From Pseudomonadota bacterium (GTDB lineage: Bacteria; Pseudomonadota; Alphaproteobacteria; Caulobacterales; Caulobacteraceae), in the NCBI GenBank assembly GCA_018241995.1, contig JAFECT010000015.1, positions 85,282-149,281 of the forward strand: a DNA stretch of 64,000 bases, in the 5' to 3' direction. Under the pieces are notes generated by a model that made no database searches, was not told where the DNA came from, and saw nothing but the letters and a program-made list of their open reading frames with translations. Every line of letters begins with the position of its first letter. The stretch's first letter is position 1. The translations under genes and the position numbers were made by a program. Positions 49,530-57,989 of this stretch are shown here, piece after piece.

Positions 49530-50717
49530 GTGTGGGACGGCGCGGGGGCGCGCCGTCGTCGTGAGGATGACCGGACTTTGCTGAGACGCCACTTCTTCCT
49601 GGTTTTCGCGCTGGGCTTCGTCTTGCTGCTGGCTGTGCTGGGCGGCGTCAAACTGCTGATGCCCAAGAGCGGGCCGGGCGGCGGCGGCGCGGCGGCGGCT
49701 GCCGGCAAGGGCGGCAAAGGCGGCGGCTCGGGCCGCGCGCCGGCCGTGGCGGTCGCGGTGGCGGCGGTCAGGCCCTTCACCGACCGAATCGACGCCATCG
49801 GCGTGGCCAAGGCGCGCCAGTCGGTGACGCTCACCTCCCAGACCACCGAGATCGCCACCAAGATCCTGTTCACTTCCGGCCAGTCGGTGAAGCTGGGCCA
49901 GGTGCTGGCCCAGCTCAAGACCGACGAGCAGCAGGCCGCCGTGGTCAACGCCGAGGCGGCCCTCAAGAAGGCCAAGAGCGACAACGACCGCTGGCAGGAG
50001 CTGTCGCGGCGCGGTTTCGCGCCCAAGGCCCAGGTCGACCAGATGCAGGCCGCCTACGACCAGGCCAAGGCCAATCTCGACGCCGCCCAGTCGCGCCTGC
50101 ACGACCGGGTGATCCGCGCTCCGTTCTCCGGCGTCATCGGCCTTTCGGATGCGGCGCCCGGCATGCTGATCACGCCTGGCACGCCCATAGCCACCCTGGA
50201 CGATATCTCGGTCGTCTATGTCGACTTCGACGTGCCGGAGCGCTTCATCGGCTCCATCGGACCGGGCGCGCCGATCCAGGCCACCGCCGACGCCCTGGCC
50301 GGCCAGACGCTGTCGGGCCGCGTCCAGCGCATTGACACCCGCGTGAAGCCCGACACCCGCTCGGTCACCGCTCGCGCCGAAATCGTCAACGCCGGTCGCA
50401 CTATCAAGCCGGGCATGCTGCTGAAGGTCAGCGTGCAGCAGGGCGTGCGCAACGCCATCGCCGTGCCCGAGGCCGCGGTCCAGTTCGAGACCGATCAGCC
50501 CTTCGTCTATCTGATCGCCGGCCAGAACGGCCACACCGTCGCCCAGCAGAAGACCGTGGTCGCGGGCGCGCGCCAGTCCGGCTTCGTCGAGATCCGCGCG
50601 GGACTCAGCGCCGGCGACCGCGTGGTCGGCGACGGGCTGAACCGCATCCAGCCGAACCAGCCCGTGAAGGTCGCCGAGGCGCCTGGCGGCGGGGCTTCGC
50701 GCTCGGCGGCCCCATGA
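49530..50717 (+). CDS. RND efflux periplasmic adaptor (HlyD/MFP family)
   Basis: About 395 aa from GTG 49530; a TTG at 49578 (LLRRHFFLVFALG) is an alternative start just before the N-terminal membrane anchor (about residues 20-43). Then a Gly/Ala/Lys-rich linker, a lipoyl/barrel-sandwich part (QTTEIATKILFTSGQSVKLG), a helical hairpin (about 130-185) and beta-barrel domains (VIRAPFSGVIGL, IRAGLSAGDRVVGDGL). It links the inner-membrane pump to an outer-membrane channel. Coupled (ATGA) to the permease gene. No tolC-like gene nearby. Confidence 0.92.
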   Translation: MWDGAGARRRREDDRTLLRRHFFLVFALGFVLLLAVLGGVKLLMPKSGPGGGGAAAAAGKGGKGGGSGRAPAVAVAVAAVRPFTDRIDAIGVAKARQSVTLTSQTTEIATKILFTSGQSVKLGQVLAQLKTDEQQAAVVNAEAALKKAKSDNDRWQELSRRGFAPKAQVDQMQAAYDQAKANLDAAQSRLHDRVIRAPFSGVIGLSDAAPGMLITPGTPIATLDDISVVYVDFDVPERFIGSIGPGAPIQATADALAGQTLSGRVQRIDTRVKPDTRSVTARAEIVNAGRTIKPGMLLKVSVQQGVRNAIAVPEAAVQFETDQPFVYLIAGQNGHTVAQQKTVVAGARQSGFVEIRAGLSAGDRVVGDGLNRIQPNQPVKVAEAPGGGASRSAAP

Positions 50718-53700
50718 CCCTTTCGGACCTCTCGGTAAAGCGGCCGGTTTTCGCTGCGGTCGCCGCGATTATCCTGTGCGTGATCGGCCTGGCGGCGTTC
50801 TTCGCCCTGCCGGTCCGCGAGCTCCCGGCCGTCGATCCCCCCGTGGTCTCGGTCGAGACCCAGTATGTCGGCGCCTCCGCCGAGGTGGTCGAACAGCGCA
50901 TCACCCAGGTGATCGAGCAGCAGGCCGCCGGCATCCAGGGCATCGACCGGGTTAATTCATCGAGCCGCGACGGCGTCTCGCGGATCACCATCACCTTCAC
51001 GCTGGACCGCGACCTCGACGCCGCGGCCAACGACGTGCGCGACGCGGTCTCCCACGTGGTGGCCCAGCTGCCGATCGACGCCAAGCCGCCGCAGATCGCC
51101 AAGGCCTCGGCCGACGCCTCCTCGATCCTGTTCCTGGGCTTCACCTCGTCCAAGCTCGACCGGCTGCAGTTGGCCGACTACGCCAACCGCTTCGTCGTGC
51201 CGCGCATGTCGACCATCCCGGGCGTGGGCCAGGTGCGCCTGGGCGGGGCAGGCCTCTATTCCATGCGCATCTGGCTGGACGCCGACGCCATGGCCGCGCG
51301 CGGCGTTACCGTCGATGACGTGCAGAGCGCCCTGACCTCCCAGAACGTCGAGCTGCCCGCCGGCGCGCTGGAGAGCCAGTCCAAGGACTACACGATCCGC
51401 GTCAACCGCGACTACAACACCCCGGCCCAGTTCGCGGCCCTGCCGATCACGCCGGCCAAGGCGTCGACGACCGCAGCGGCGACCTCCTCGGCCACCACGG
51501 CGACGACCTCGGCGCGCGGCGCCAATTCCCAGACTCCGACCGTCGCCGCCCAGACCCAGTCGGCCCAGTCCGGCTCGCCCAACGTCATTCGTCTGGGCGA
51601 CATCGCGCGGGTGGAGGAGGGGCCCGACGACCGGCGCAACCTCTTCAAGGTCAACAATCAGACCGAGATCGGCATCTCGGTCACGCGCCAGAGCCAGGCC
51701 AACGACCTGGAGATATCGCGCGACACCCACAAGATGATCGATGAGATCAATCAGAGCCTGCCCGCGGGCACGCGGCTCGAGACCATCGTCGACTATTCGG
51801 TGTTCACCGCCGAGGCGATCAGGGAAGTGTGGATCACCATGGCGCTGTCGCTGGCGCTGGTGGCGGCCGTGAACTTCCTGTTCCTGGGCAGCTGGCGCGC
51901 CGCCGTGATCCCGGCCGTGGTGGCGCCGATCTGTATCCTGTCGGCCTTCATGGTGCTGGCGCCGCTGGGCTTCTCGCTGAACCTTCTGACCCTGCTGGCC
52001 CTGGTGCTGGCGATCGGCCTGGTCGTCGACGACGCCATTGTGGTCGTGGAAAACATCCAGCGCCGCATCGACGAGGGCGAGCCGCCAGTGGTGGCCGCCC
52101 AGCGCGGGGCCAACCAGGTGTTCTTCGCCGTGGTCGCCACCACCGCCGTGCTGATCTCAGTGTTCGGCCCTCTGATGGTGCTGCCGGGCTACATCGGGCG
52201 CCTGTTCGTGGAGCTGGCGGCCGCCGTGGCCTCGGCCGTGTTCTTCTCGGCCCTGCTGGCGCTGTCGCTCTCGCCCATGCTGGCGTCCAAGCTGCTGCGT
52301 TCGGCCACCAACACCGGCTGGCTGGCGCGTACGGTCGATGGTCTCACCGAGAAGGTGAAGCACTCGTACGCCAACTCGCTGCAGATGCTGTTGGGCGGGC
52401 GCATGCCGGCCATCGTCACGGGCTGCGTGGTCCTGTTCCTGGCGATCTCGGCCTGGGGCCTGTTCACCGCCCTGCCGAAGGAGCTGGTGCCGCCGGAGGA
52501 TCGCGGCCGGGTCGACCTGAACATCCTGGCCCCCGAAGGCGCGGGCTTCGACTACACCGTCAATTCGGTGAACCAGGCCGAGCCGCACTTCGCCCAGCTG
52601 CGCAAGGAGCACATCGTCGACCGCTACCTGTTCGCGGTCCCGCGCTTCGGCAACGGGCAGTACAACACCGGCTTCGGCACCATCGTCATGAGCGACTGGC
52701 GACACCGCAAGGTGACCGCCGACGACATCGCCTCGCGCCTGAACAAGGAGCTCGGGGCGATCACCTCCGCCCGGATCATCGCCAGCGTGCGCGGGCCGTT
52801 CCAGCGGGGCGGGCAGGGGGGCTCAGGCTCCAACGTCGACTTCATCGCCGCGGGCGACGACTACGACCAGATCGCCCGCTGGATCGCGCCGATCTACAAG
52901 GCTGCCCAGGAGAACCCGGGCCTTGCCCGTCCGCGCCTCGATTATGAGCCGACCTCGCCGCGCCTGCTGGTCAACATCGACCACGACAAGGCCGCAGCCC
53001 TGGGCGTGTCGGCCCAGTCGGTGGGCAATGCGCTGCAGGCCATGTTCGGCTCCAAGCAGGTGACCACCTACGTCAAGAACGGCCAGGAGTACTACGTCAC
53101 CCTGCAGACCGAGCTCGACAAGCGCCGCACCGAGGAAGACCTCGACAAGCTGAATGTGCGCACGGCCTCCGGCTCGCTGGTGCCCTTGTCGAACGTGGTG
53201 AAGACCGAGGTGCGCGGCGATACGCCCGACCGCGAGCGGGTGGACCGCATCCGCTCCATCACCATCACCTCGGAGCTGAACCCCGGCTACACCGTGGCCT
53301 CGGCCGTGAAGTTCTACCAGGACCTCGCGGCCAAGCAGCGGCAGGGCGGGATCATCGTCAAATGGGGCGGCCAGGCGAAGGACTACCTGGAAGCGTCCAA
53401 CGCCGTGGGCATCGCCTTCGGCATGGCGCTCTTGCTCGTGTTCCTGGTGCTGGCCGCGCAGTTCGAAAGCTGGATCCACCCTGCGGTGATCATGCTGACC
53501 GTGCCGCTGGCGGCGCTGGGCGGCCTGTTCGGCCTGCTGATCGCGGGCTCGACGGTCAACACCTACAGCGAGATCGGCCTGATCATCCTGATCGGCATCG
53601 CCGCCAAGAACGGCATCCTGATCGTGGAGTTCGCCAACCAGCTGCGCGACGAAGGCCGCTCGATCCACGACGCGGTGATCGAGGCGGCCGCGCTGCGCCT

Positions 53701-53983
53701 TCGCCCGATCGTCATGACCTCGATCTCGGCCGCGTTCGGCGCCCTGCCGCTGATCCTGGCGGCGGGCCCGGGCGCCGGCAGCCGCAAGACCATCGGGGTG
53801 GTGATCTTCACCGGCGCGATCTTCGCGACCCTGCTGACCCTGTTCGTGGTGCCGGTGTTCTACAACCTCCTGGCCCGTTTCACGAAGTCGCCCGAATGGA
53901 CGGCCAAGCAGATCGAGCGGTTCGAGGAAGAGGAAAAGGCGCGCGAAGACGATGGCGGGGCGCACCCGCATCCGGCGGAGTAA
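50714..53983 (+). CDS. RND multidrug efflux permease
   Basis: 1089 aa, about 40 longer than usual for AcrB/MexB-type pumps. Twelve membrane helices. The proton-relay residues are intact: Asp-Asp in GLVVDDAIVVVENIQR and Lys in IAAKNGILIVEFANQ. Like other pumps paired with short adaptors (MdtBC/TriC-like class), it exports drugs or lipophilic compounds. The extra length comes partly from an Ala/Thr/Ser-rich low-complexity insert at about residues 246-290 in the first porter domain, just before NVIRLGDIARVEEGP. It ends in an acidic cytosolic tail. Confidence 0.94.
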   Translation: MTLSDLSVKRPVFAAVAAIILCVIGLAAFFALPVRELPAVDPPVVSVETQYVGASAEVVEQRITQVIEQQAAGIQGIDRVNSSSRDGVSRITITFTLDRDLDAAANDVRDAVSHVVAQLPIDAKPPQIAKASADASSILFLGFTSSKLDRLQLADYANRFVVPRMSTIPGVGQVRLGGAGLYSMRIWLDADAMAARGVTVDDVQSALTSQNVELPAGALESQSKDYTIRVNRDYNTPAQFAALPITPAKASTTAAATSSATTATTSARGANSQTPTVAAQTQSAQSGSPNVIRLGDIARVEEGPDDRRNLFKVNNQTEIGISVTRQSQANDLEISRDTHKMIDEINQSLPAGTRLETIVDYSVFTAEAIREVWITMALSLALVAAVNFLFLGSWRAAVIPAVVAPICILSAFMVLAPLGFSLNLLTLLALVLAIGLVVDDAIVVVENIQRRIDEGEPPVVAAQRGANQVFFAVVATTAVLISVFGPLMVLPGYIGRLFVELAAAVASAVFFSALLALSLSPMLASKLLRSATNTGWLARTVDGLTEKVKHSYANSLQMLLGGRMPAIVTGCVVLFLAISAWGLFTALPKELVPPEDRGRVDLNILAPEGAGFDYTVNSVNQAEPHFAQLRKEHIVDRYLFAVPRFGNGQYNTGFGTIVMSDWRHRKVTADDIASRLNKELGAITSARIIASVRGPFQRGGQGGSGSNVDFIAAGDDYDQIARWIAPIYKAAQENPGLARPRLDYEPTSPRLLVNIDHDKAAALGVSAQSVGNALQAMFGSKQVTTYVKNGQEYYVTLQTELDKRRTEEDLDKLNVRTASGSLVPLSNVVKTEVRGDTPDRERVDRIRSITITSELNPGYTVASAVKFYQDLAAKQRQGGIIVKWGGQAKDYLEASNAVGIAFGMALLLVFLVLAAQFESWIHPAVIMLTVPLAALGGLFGLLIAGSTVNTYSEIGLIILIGIAAKNGILIVEFANQLRDEGRSIHDAVIEAAALRLRPIVMTSISAAFGALPLILAAGPGAGSRKTIGVVIFTGAIFATLLTLFVVPVFYNLLARFTKSPEWTAKQIERFEEEEKAREDDGGAHPHPAE

Positions 53984-53998
53984 GCCGGCGCGAAGGCC

Positions 53999-54502
53999 TT
54001 ACTTCGGCGGGACCTCGGTCGCGGTCTTCAGATAGGCGATCACGTCGGCGCGGTCCTTGGCGTCGCGCAGGCCCACGAACATCATCTTGGTGCCCGGCCG
54101 GTACGAGCGCGGGTCGGTCAGCCACTTGTCCAGGTGTTCGGCGTCCCACTTGTAGCCAGCGTTCTTCAGGGCGTCGGAATAGGCGTAGCCGGGCTTGGCG
54201 CCCGCGTCGCGGCCGAACAGGCCCCACAGGTTCGGACCCACCGTGTCCGGTCCGCCTTGCGTCGTGGTGTGGCAGGCGCGGCAGCGCGCGAAGGTCGCCT
54301 TGCCCAGTTCAGGGTCGCCGGCGTTCCAGGGGGCGGGCAGGGCGGCGACCATGGCCTTGGCCTGCGCGGGGGTCGGAGGCGGGGCCTCGCTCTCGGTGAT
54401 CGGGGCCGATCCGCCGGGCGCTTGCGAGCCCGCGTTCTTCTGACCGCAGGCGGTGAGGACAAGGACGCTCAGGCCGAGCGGCAGGATCAAGCGCAGGCTC
54501 AT
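53999..54502 (-). CDS. Lipoprotein c-type cytochrome
   Basis: 167 aa. Lipobox LTAC with Cys19, Pro/Ala-rich tether (20-60), then a class I cytochrome c domain: haem motif C74-R-A-C-H78, PNLWGLFGRDAG, and an axial Met in PGTKMMFVGL. It is related to mitochondrial-like cytochrome c550/CycM types but membrane-anchored through lipid. It would carry electrons in the periplasm between respiratory complexes. Convergent with the RND operon. Confidence 0.92.
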   Translation of the reverse strand: MSLRLILPLGLSVLVLTACGQKNAGSQAPGGSAPITESEAPPPTPAQAKAMVAALPAPWNAGDPELGKATFARCRACHTTTQGGPDTVGPNLWGLFGRDAGAKPGYAYSDALKNAGYKWDAEHLDKWLTDPRSYRPGTKMMFVGLRDAKDRADVIAYLKTATEVPPK

Positions 54503-54572
54503 CGGGGGCTTCTCCGGAAAGGTCGCGGCAAACTAGCGCGGCCGTATCGCCAGGCAAGGCGGGAAGCGTCGC

Positions 54573-54619
54573 TTGACGCGATGTAACGTGTAGGTTACAT
54601 GAGTAACCCATAGGTGACA
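54573..54619 (+). promoter_or_regulatory. Promoter with overlapping palindromic operator
   Basis: TTGACG (54573-54578), 16 bases, TTACAT (54595-54600) look like -35 and -10 elements. The perfect inverted repeat ATGTAAC-GTGTAG-GTTACAT (54581-54600) fills the spacer and the -10. A second imperfect pair, GTAACC-CATA-GGTGAC (54603-54618), follows. This is a likely autoregulatory site for the XRE protein encoded downstream. Confidence 0.55.
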
Positions 54620-55111
54620 CGCATCACACGGGGGCCTCTCTTGTCCGACCTGTCGAAGTCCGCACGCGACCCGATCGCCATCGCCGAACGCATGCAGCGA
54701 CGGCGCACCCGCATCTTCATGATCGAGGGCATACTCTTCCTGGTGTGGCAGGGCATATTCCTGACCAACAACGAAGACCCGGGGGCGAGCTATCGCCTGG
54801 TCGACTGGATCAGAATCTCGGGCTTCATGGGGTGGGCGTTGGTGTTGCTGTTTCTGCTGGCCACGGGCGGCGGCTTCGTCTGGCGCCGCGACGTGCGCGA
54901 GCTGATGCGCGACGAGAGCACCCGAGCTCATAACCGCATGGCCCAGGCCGCGGGCTTCTGGGCGGCGATGATCGCGGCCCTGGCGGTCTATGTGCTGTCG
55001 ATCTTCGAGCCGGTGACCCCGAGCGCGTGCATGCACTGGGTGCTCTCGGCGGGCATCGGGGTGGCCTTGCTGCGCTTCGCCATGCTGGAGCGTCGCGGCG
55101 AACGTGGCTGA
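54614..55111 (+). CDS. Four-span membrane protein paired with an XRE regulator
   Basis: About 165 aa from GTG 54614; a TTG at 54641 is an alternative, which would free the operator from coding sequence. Four hydrophobic helices (IFMIEGILFLVWQGIFL, GWALVLLFLLATGGGFVW, FWAAMIAALAVYVLSIF, HWVLSAGIGVALLRFAML). I do not recognise a named family. Its 3' end overlaps the XRE gene start by eight bases. The pairing with a small HTH protein is like membrane-protein/regulator pairs seen in many genomes, where the two adjust each other's expression or activity. Confidence 0.72.
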   Translation: MTRITRGPLLSDLSKSARDPIAIAERMQRRRTRIFMIEGILFLVWQGIFLTNNEDPGASYRLVDWIRISGFMGWALVLLFLLATGGGFVWRRDVRELMRDESTRAHNRMAQAAGFWAAMIAALAVYVLSIFEPVTPSACMHWVLSAGIGVALLRFAMLERRGERG

Positions 55112-55319
55112 CCCGGCGCTCAGGAACCGCCTGAAGGAGGAGCGCGCGCGCCTGGGCTGGACCCAGGCGGACCTCGCCGCGCGCACCGGCGTGACCCGCA
55201 AGACCATCAATACCGTCGAGAATGGCGTCTTCACCCCCTCGACTGTCTTGGCGCTGAGATTGGCCCAGGCGCTGGAGACGCCGGTGGAGACGCTGTTCTG
55301 GCTGGAGCCCGGAGGCTGA
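55104..55319 (+). CDS. Small XRE-family transcriptional regulator
   Basis: 71 aa, GTG start overlapping the upstream gene. One helix-turn-helix at about residues 15-45 (GWTQADLAARTGVTRKTINTVENG) and little else, ending ETLFWLEPGG; this is the YozG/YgzD-like minimal regulator type. It probably represses its own promoter through the palindrome at 54581-54600. Confidence 0.9.
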   Translation: MADPALRNRLKEERARLGWTQADLAARTGVTRKTINTVENGVFTPSTVLALRLAQALETPVETLFWLEPGG

Positions 55320-55328
55320 TCGACCGGA

Positions 55329-55532
55329 CTATTGGCCCGCGTCGAGGGGCTGCGCTTCGGCGACGCCGGGCGTCGCGGGGGTGGCGCGCGCGGTCGGGAA
55401 GCCGCCCTGGTCCGACCAGGACAGCACCGAGGCGGTCAGCGCCGCGGTCAGCAAGGCGATCATGAACCACACAAAGATACGCCACTCATTCCGGGAGAAC
55501 ACCGGCTCGGATGCGTGTGCGGAAGCGCGCAT
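55329..55532 (-). CDS. 67-aa single-span membrane protein
   Basis: One helix (about residues 17-40, IFVWFMIALLTAALTASVL) and a Pro/Ala-rich periplasmic tail. Unknown family. Its ATG at 55532 and small size give moderate support; the 3' end converges with the XRE gene. Confidence 0.5.
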   Translation of the reverse strand: MRASAHASEPVFSRNEWRIFVWFMIALLTAALTASVLSWSDQGGFPTARATPATPGVAEAQPLDAGQ

Positions 55533-55683
55533 GACAGTTCAGCCCCAGTCAGAAACCCAGCTGTCGAGTTAACGGCAAAGGCGTCTTCCAGTTCCCGTCC
55601 CAGGCGAGCGATCGATCACGAAATTGGTCTCATTGACGAAGGCGGCCGCAGCCGCTGATCTGGCGACGAACCGGAGCCTGACC

Positions 55684-56364
55684 ATGCGCCTTTCGCCCCT
55701 GATCGCCGCCGCCGCTGTGCTGAGCTTTTTTGCAAGCGCAGGCGCAGCCCTCGCGGGGTCCAAGCTGGAGCCTGTGGCCGGCGCCGGCGTGACCCTCGAG
55801 CAGCGCGCGGGCCATGCGGTCGCGTTCTCGCGCCAGGCCGGGTCCGCGGTGGCCCTGATGGTCGAGCAGGCGTCCTATGCCTCCCACGACCGGCCGACGT
55901 TGGTGCTGTCCATCGCCAATGGCGGCAAGGCCCCCATCCATTTCACGCCCGAAGCCCTGCAGGTGACCGCTGGCGGCGCGGCGCTCAGGCTATGGAGCGT
56001 GGCTGAAATCCAGGAAGAGGCCGAGCGCGACGCCAGGACCAAGGCCGAGATGCGCACCTCCGCCGCCTACGCTTCCGCCGAAGGCCGCTACTCCAGCACC
56101 AACGGCGTGTTCGAGGGCGCGGGCGCCGCGCCGCGCGCCATGGTCAGCATGGCCGACATCACCCGCTCCAGCGGCCTGCTGTCCGGCTTCCGCGCGACCG
56201 CAGAGCCGAACGACGTCGGCCTGAAGCCCGTCGCTATTGCGCCCGGCGAGGTCGCCACCCTCTATGTGCCGATCCGCAAGCTGACCCGCTCGGACGCCGA
56301 TCTGCAGGTCCGGGTGAGCGTCGGCGGCGAGACGCACCTGCTGGCGCTCCACGTCAGCCGCTGA
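55684..56364 (+). CDS. Exported protein of unknown function
   Basis: 226 aa from the ATG at 55684. Signal peptide ending SAGAALA; the remainder is a beta-rich domain with an immunoglobulin-like look (RPTLVLSIANGGKAPIHFTPEALQV, then APGEVATLYVPIRKL and VRVSVGGETHLLALHV), such as domains that present a protruding strand. It might be a surface or periplasmic adhesion or chaperone-like protein; no family can be named. Stands alone between small genes. Confidence 0.68.
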   Translation: MRLSPLIAAAAVLSFFASAGAALAGSKLEPVAGAGVTLEQRAGHAVAFSRQAGSAVALMVEQASYASHDRPTLVLSIANGGKAPIHFTPEALQVTAGGAALRLWSVAEIQEEAERDARTKAEMRTSAAYASAEGRYSSTNGVFEGAGAAPRAMVSMADITRSSGLLSGFRATAEPNDVGLKPVAIAPGEVATLYVPIRKLTRSDADLQVRVSVGGETHLLALHVSR

Positions 56365-56622
56365 GGCGTCGCAAGGGCCTGCGCCGCCTTTCGACGGTCA
56401 ATTGATCTGCCGCAAAGCCTTCGTTCGCGCCTGCGCCAAACTTCAGGCTGTCGCCGGTCCCCCCAGACGGCGACGTCTCACGGAGGCGTTCGCGCGCGGA
56501 CACTCGCCCCGGGCCCCGCGCGCGTTCGCTGACGTGCATGATGCTTCGAGCGGCGGCTTGACGGCGTACTGGGCGATGGGCCCGGCCGCAGCTCGCGCGT
56601 GAGAGCGATGACCCCCGGATTG

Positions 56623-56698
56623 TGGTGCCGGTTGCCGGAATCGAACCAGCGACCTTCTGATTACAAATCAGCTGCTCTACCAACTGAGCTAAACCGGC
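56623..56698 (-). tRNA. tRNA-Thr (anticodon TGT)
   Basis: 76 bases including encoded CCA. Acceptor GCCGGTT pairs with AACCGGC; D arm TAGCTCAGTTGGTAGAGCA; anticodon loop TTTGTAA with TGT at 34-36, reading ACA; T arm GGTTCGATTCC. Confidence 0.96.
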
Positions 56699-56767
56699 CC
56701 GCGGCCGCTTATGCCGTTCCGCCCTGGGAGGGGCAAGGCCGCGCCTTGCCGTGGGGCCGCGGAACCA

Positions 56768-57304
56768 TCAGTGCGGCGGCGTGAACGGCGCGGGCAGGTC
56801 GTGCCTGGCGCCGCTCACGCTGTTGACCACCTGCCGATCGCCGGCCGCGGCGGAATCCCCAGTCGCCCACCCGACGGGACAGGTCATGGCCACGCGCTGG
56901 TAGTGGCGGGTCTGCTTGTAGACCGGCGCGCCCTTGCCCCAGGGCTGGATCGCGCTCTGCACGGTGAAGTCCCGGGTCCTGTCGCCGCTGATGTTGGAAT
57001 CCGCCACGAAGCTGTCGCGGCCGATATTGCAGCGCACGGAATAGCGGGTGGGCGTGTCGTAGGTCCTGCCGGTGATCTGGCAGGGCTTGTCGTGGATTTC
57101 AGGAAGCGGGTGGGCCAAGCCGCGCAGGATCACGCCGTCGGCGCAGAGATAAACGGTGCGATGCGCTTCCGGCACGGTCGCCGACCACAGCGCCTGGGGT
57201 GGTTCGGCGCGCAGATGCGCGTCGGCCGCGCCCGCATGGTGCGTCACAAGAAAACCCGTCGCGGCGACGAGGGCGAAGGCGGGCGGCACGAACACGAGGC
57301 GCAT
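56768..57304 (-). CDS. Exported cysteine-containing hypothetical protein
   Basis: 178 aa. Signal peptide ending GAADA at about residue 28. Mature part has four Cys (VYLCADG, KPCQITG, SVRCNIG, AMTCPVG), suggesting two disulphides, and a beta-sheet pattern faintly like DUF3617 proteins (CQITGRTYDTPTRYSVRCNI, DRTRDFTVQSAI). Unknown role. Downstream of tRNA-Thr in the convergent sense, alone. Confidence 0.6.
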   Translation of the reverse strand: MRLVFVPPAFALVAATGFLVTHHAGAADAHLRAEPPQALWSATVPEAHRTVYLCADGVILRGLAHPLPEIHDKPCQITGRTYDTPTRYSVRCNIGRDSFVADSNISGDRTRDFTVQSAIQPWGKGAPVYKQTRHYQRVAMTCPVGWATGDSAAAGDRQVVNSVSGARHDLPAPFTPPH

Positions 57305-57385
57305 GGCTGATCTCCGAGTGTCGGAGCTATCCCTGCGCTGCGTCCGACGCCGCAGCCTTGATCTGGATCAGTCGCGCGGTCGGGC

Positions 57386-57805
57386 TCAGGCAGGGGCCGG
57401 TTTGGCCCCGCCGAACTTCAGCCCGCCGATCAGGGCGCCGGCGATGATCATGTAGGCGAGCTCGTAGCCGGCATCGATGGCGACGCCCCTGATCGGCTCG
57501 CCCATATAGACGCACCGCATCAGTTCGCCCGGCAGCGGGAAGAACATCCACAGGAAGAAGCCGGTCCTGGCGCCCGTGAAGAAGCTGCCGGAGCCCAGGC
57601 GCCCGACGATCCAGCCGACGCCCAGCAGCATCAGCAGCGAGAGCGCGGCGCCCTCGAGATAGGTCATGGCGCCCGAAGGCGGGGTCATGGCGGGGTAAAG
57701 CGCGCGCAGGTCGGCGGCGAACAGCTGGCCGTACCAGAGGAAGCTGAGGCCCTGGGTGACCACCAGGGCGGCGACGATACCGGGCAGATTCAAGCTCTTG
57801 ATCAT
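57386..57805 (-). CDS. DUF1761-like four-span membrane protein
   Basis: 139 aa. Four hydrophobic helices with the family-like opening [23 protein letters not shown] and a gap holding [21 protein letters not shown], as in DUF1761 proteins. No function is known for them. Divergent from metG. Confidence 0.72.
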   Translation of the reverse strand: MIKSLNLPGIVAALVVTQGLSFLWYGQLFAADLRALYPAMTPPSGAMTYLEGAALSLLMLLGVGWIVGRLGSGSFFTGARTGFFLWMFFPLPGELMRCVYMGEPIRGVAIDAGYELAYMIIAGALIGGLKFGGAKPAPA

Positions 57806-57989
57806 GACTCACGCCCCCATCAGAGCACGGCCTTCGGACCCTCGGCGCCGCGCGGAGCCGGACGCCCAGGCTACGCTTCGGCGCGCGAGTCGTCGAACCG
57901 GAGGGCGAAGGGGGAAGCCTGCGCCTTTCCCTTCGCGGCGGGCGCTTCTATATCGGGCGGCTCTCGTCTCCCCCGACCACCGGACAGTC

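Noticed and set aside
56365..56622. Possible small gene or RNA before tRNA-Thr
   Set aside because: Short frames here lack a ribosome site and conserved features; nothing beyond ordinary spacer could be supported.
57756..57989. Upstream extension of metG
   Set aside because: The added residues overlap the start of the divergent DUF1761-like gene and are absent from methionyl-tRNA synthetases, which begin [19 protein letters not shown].
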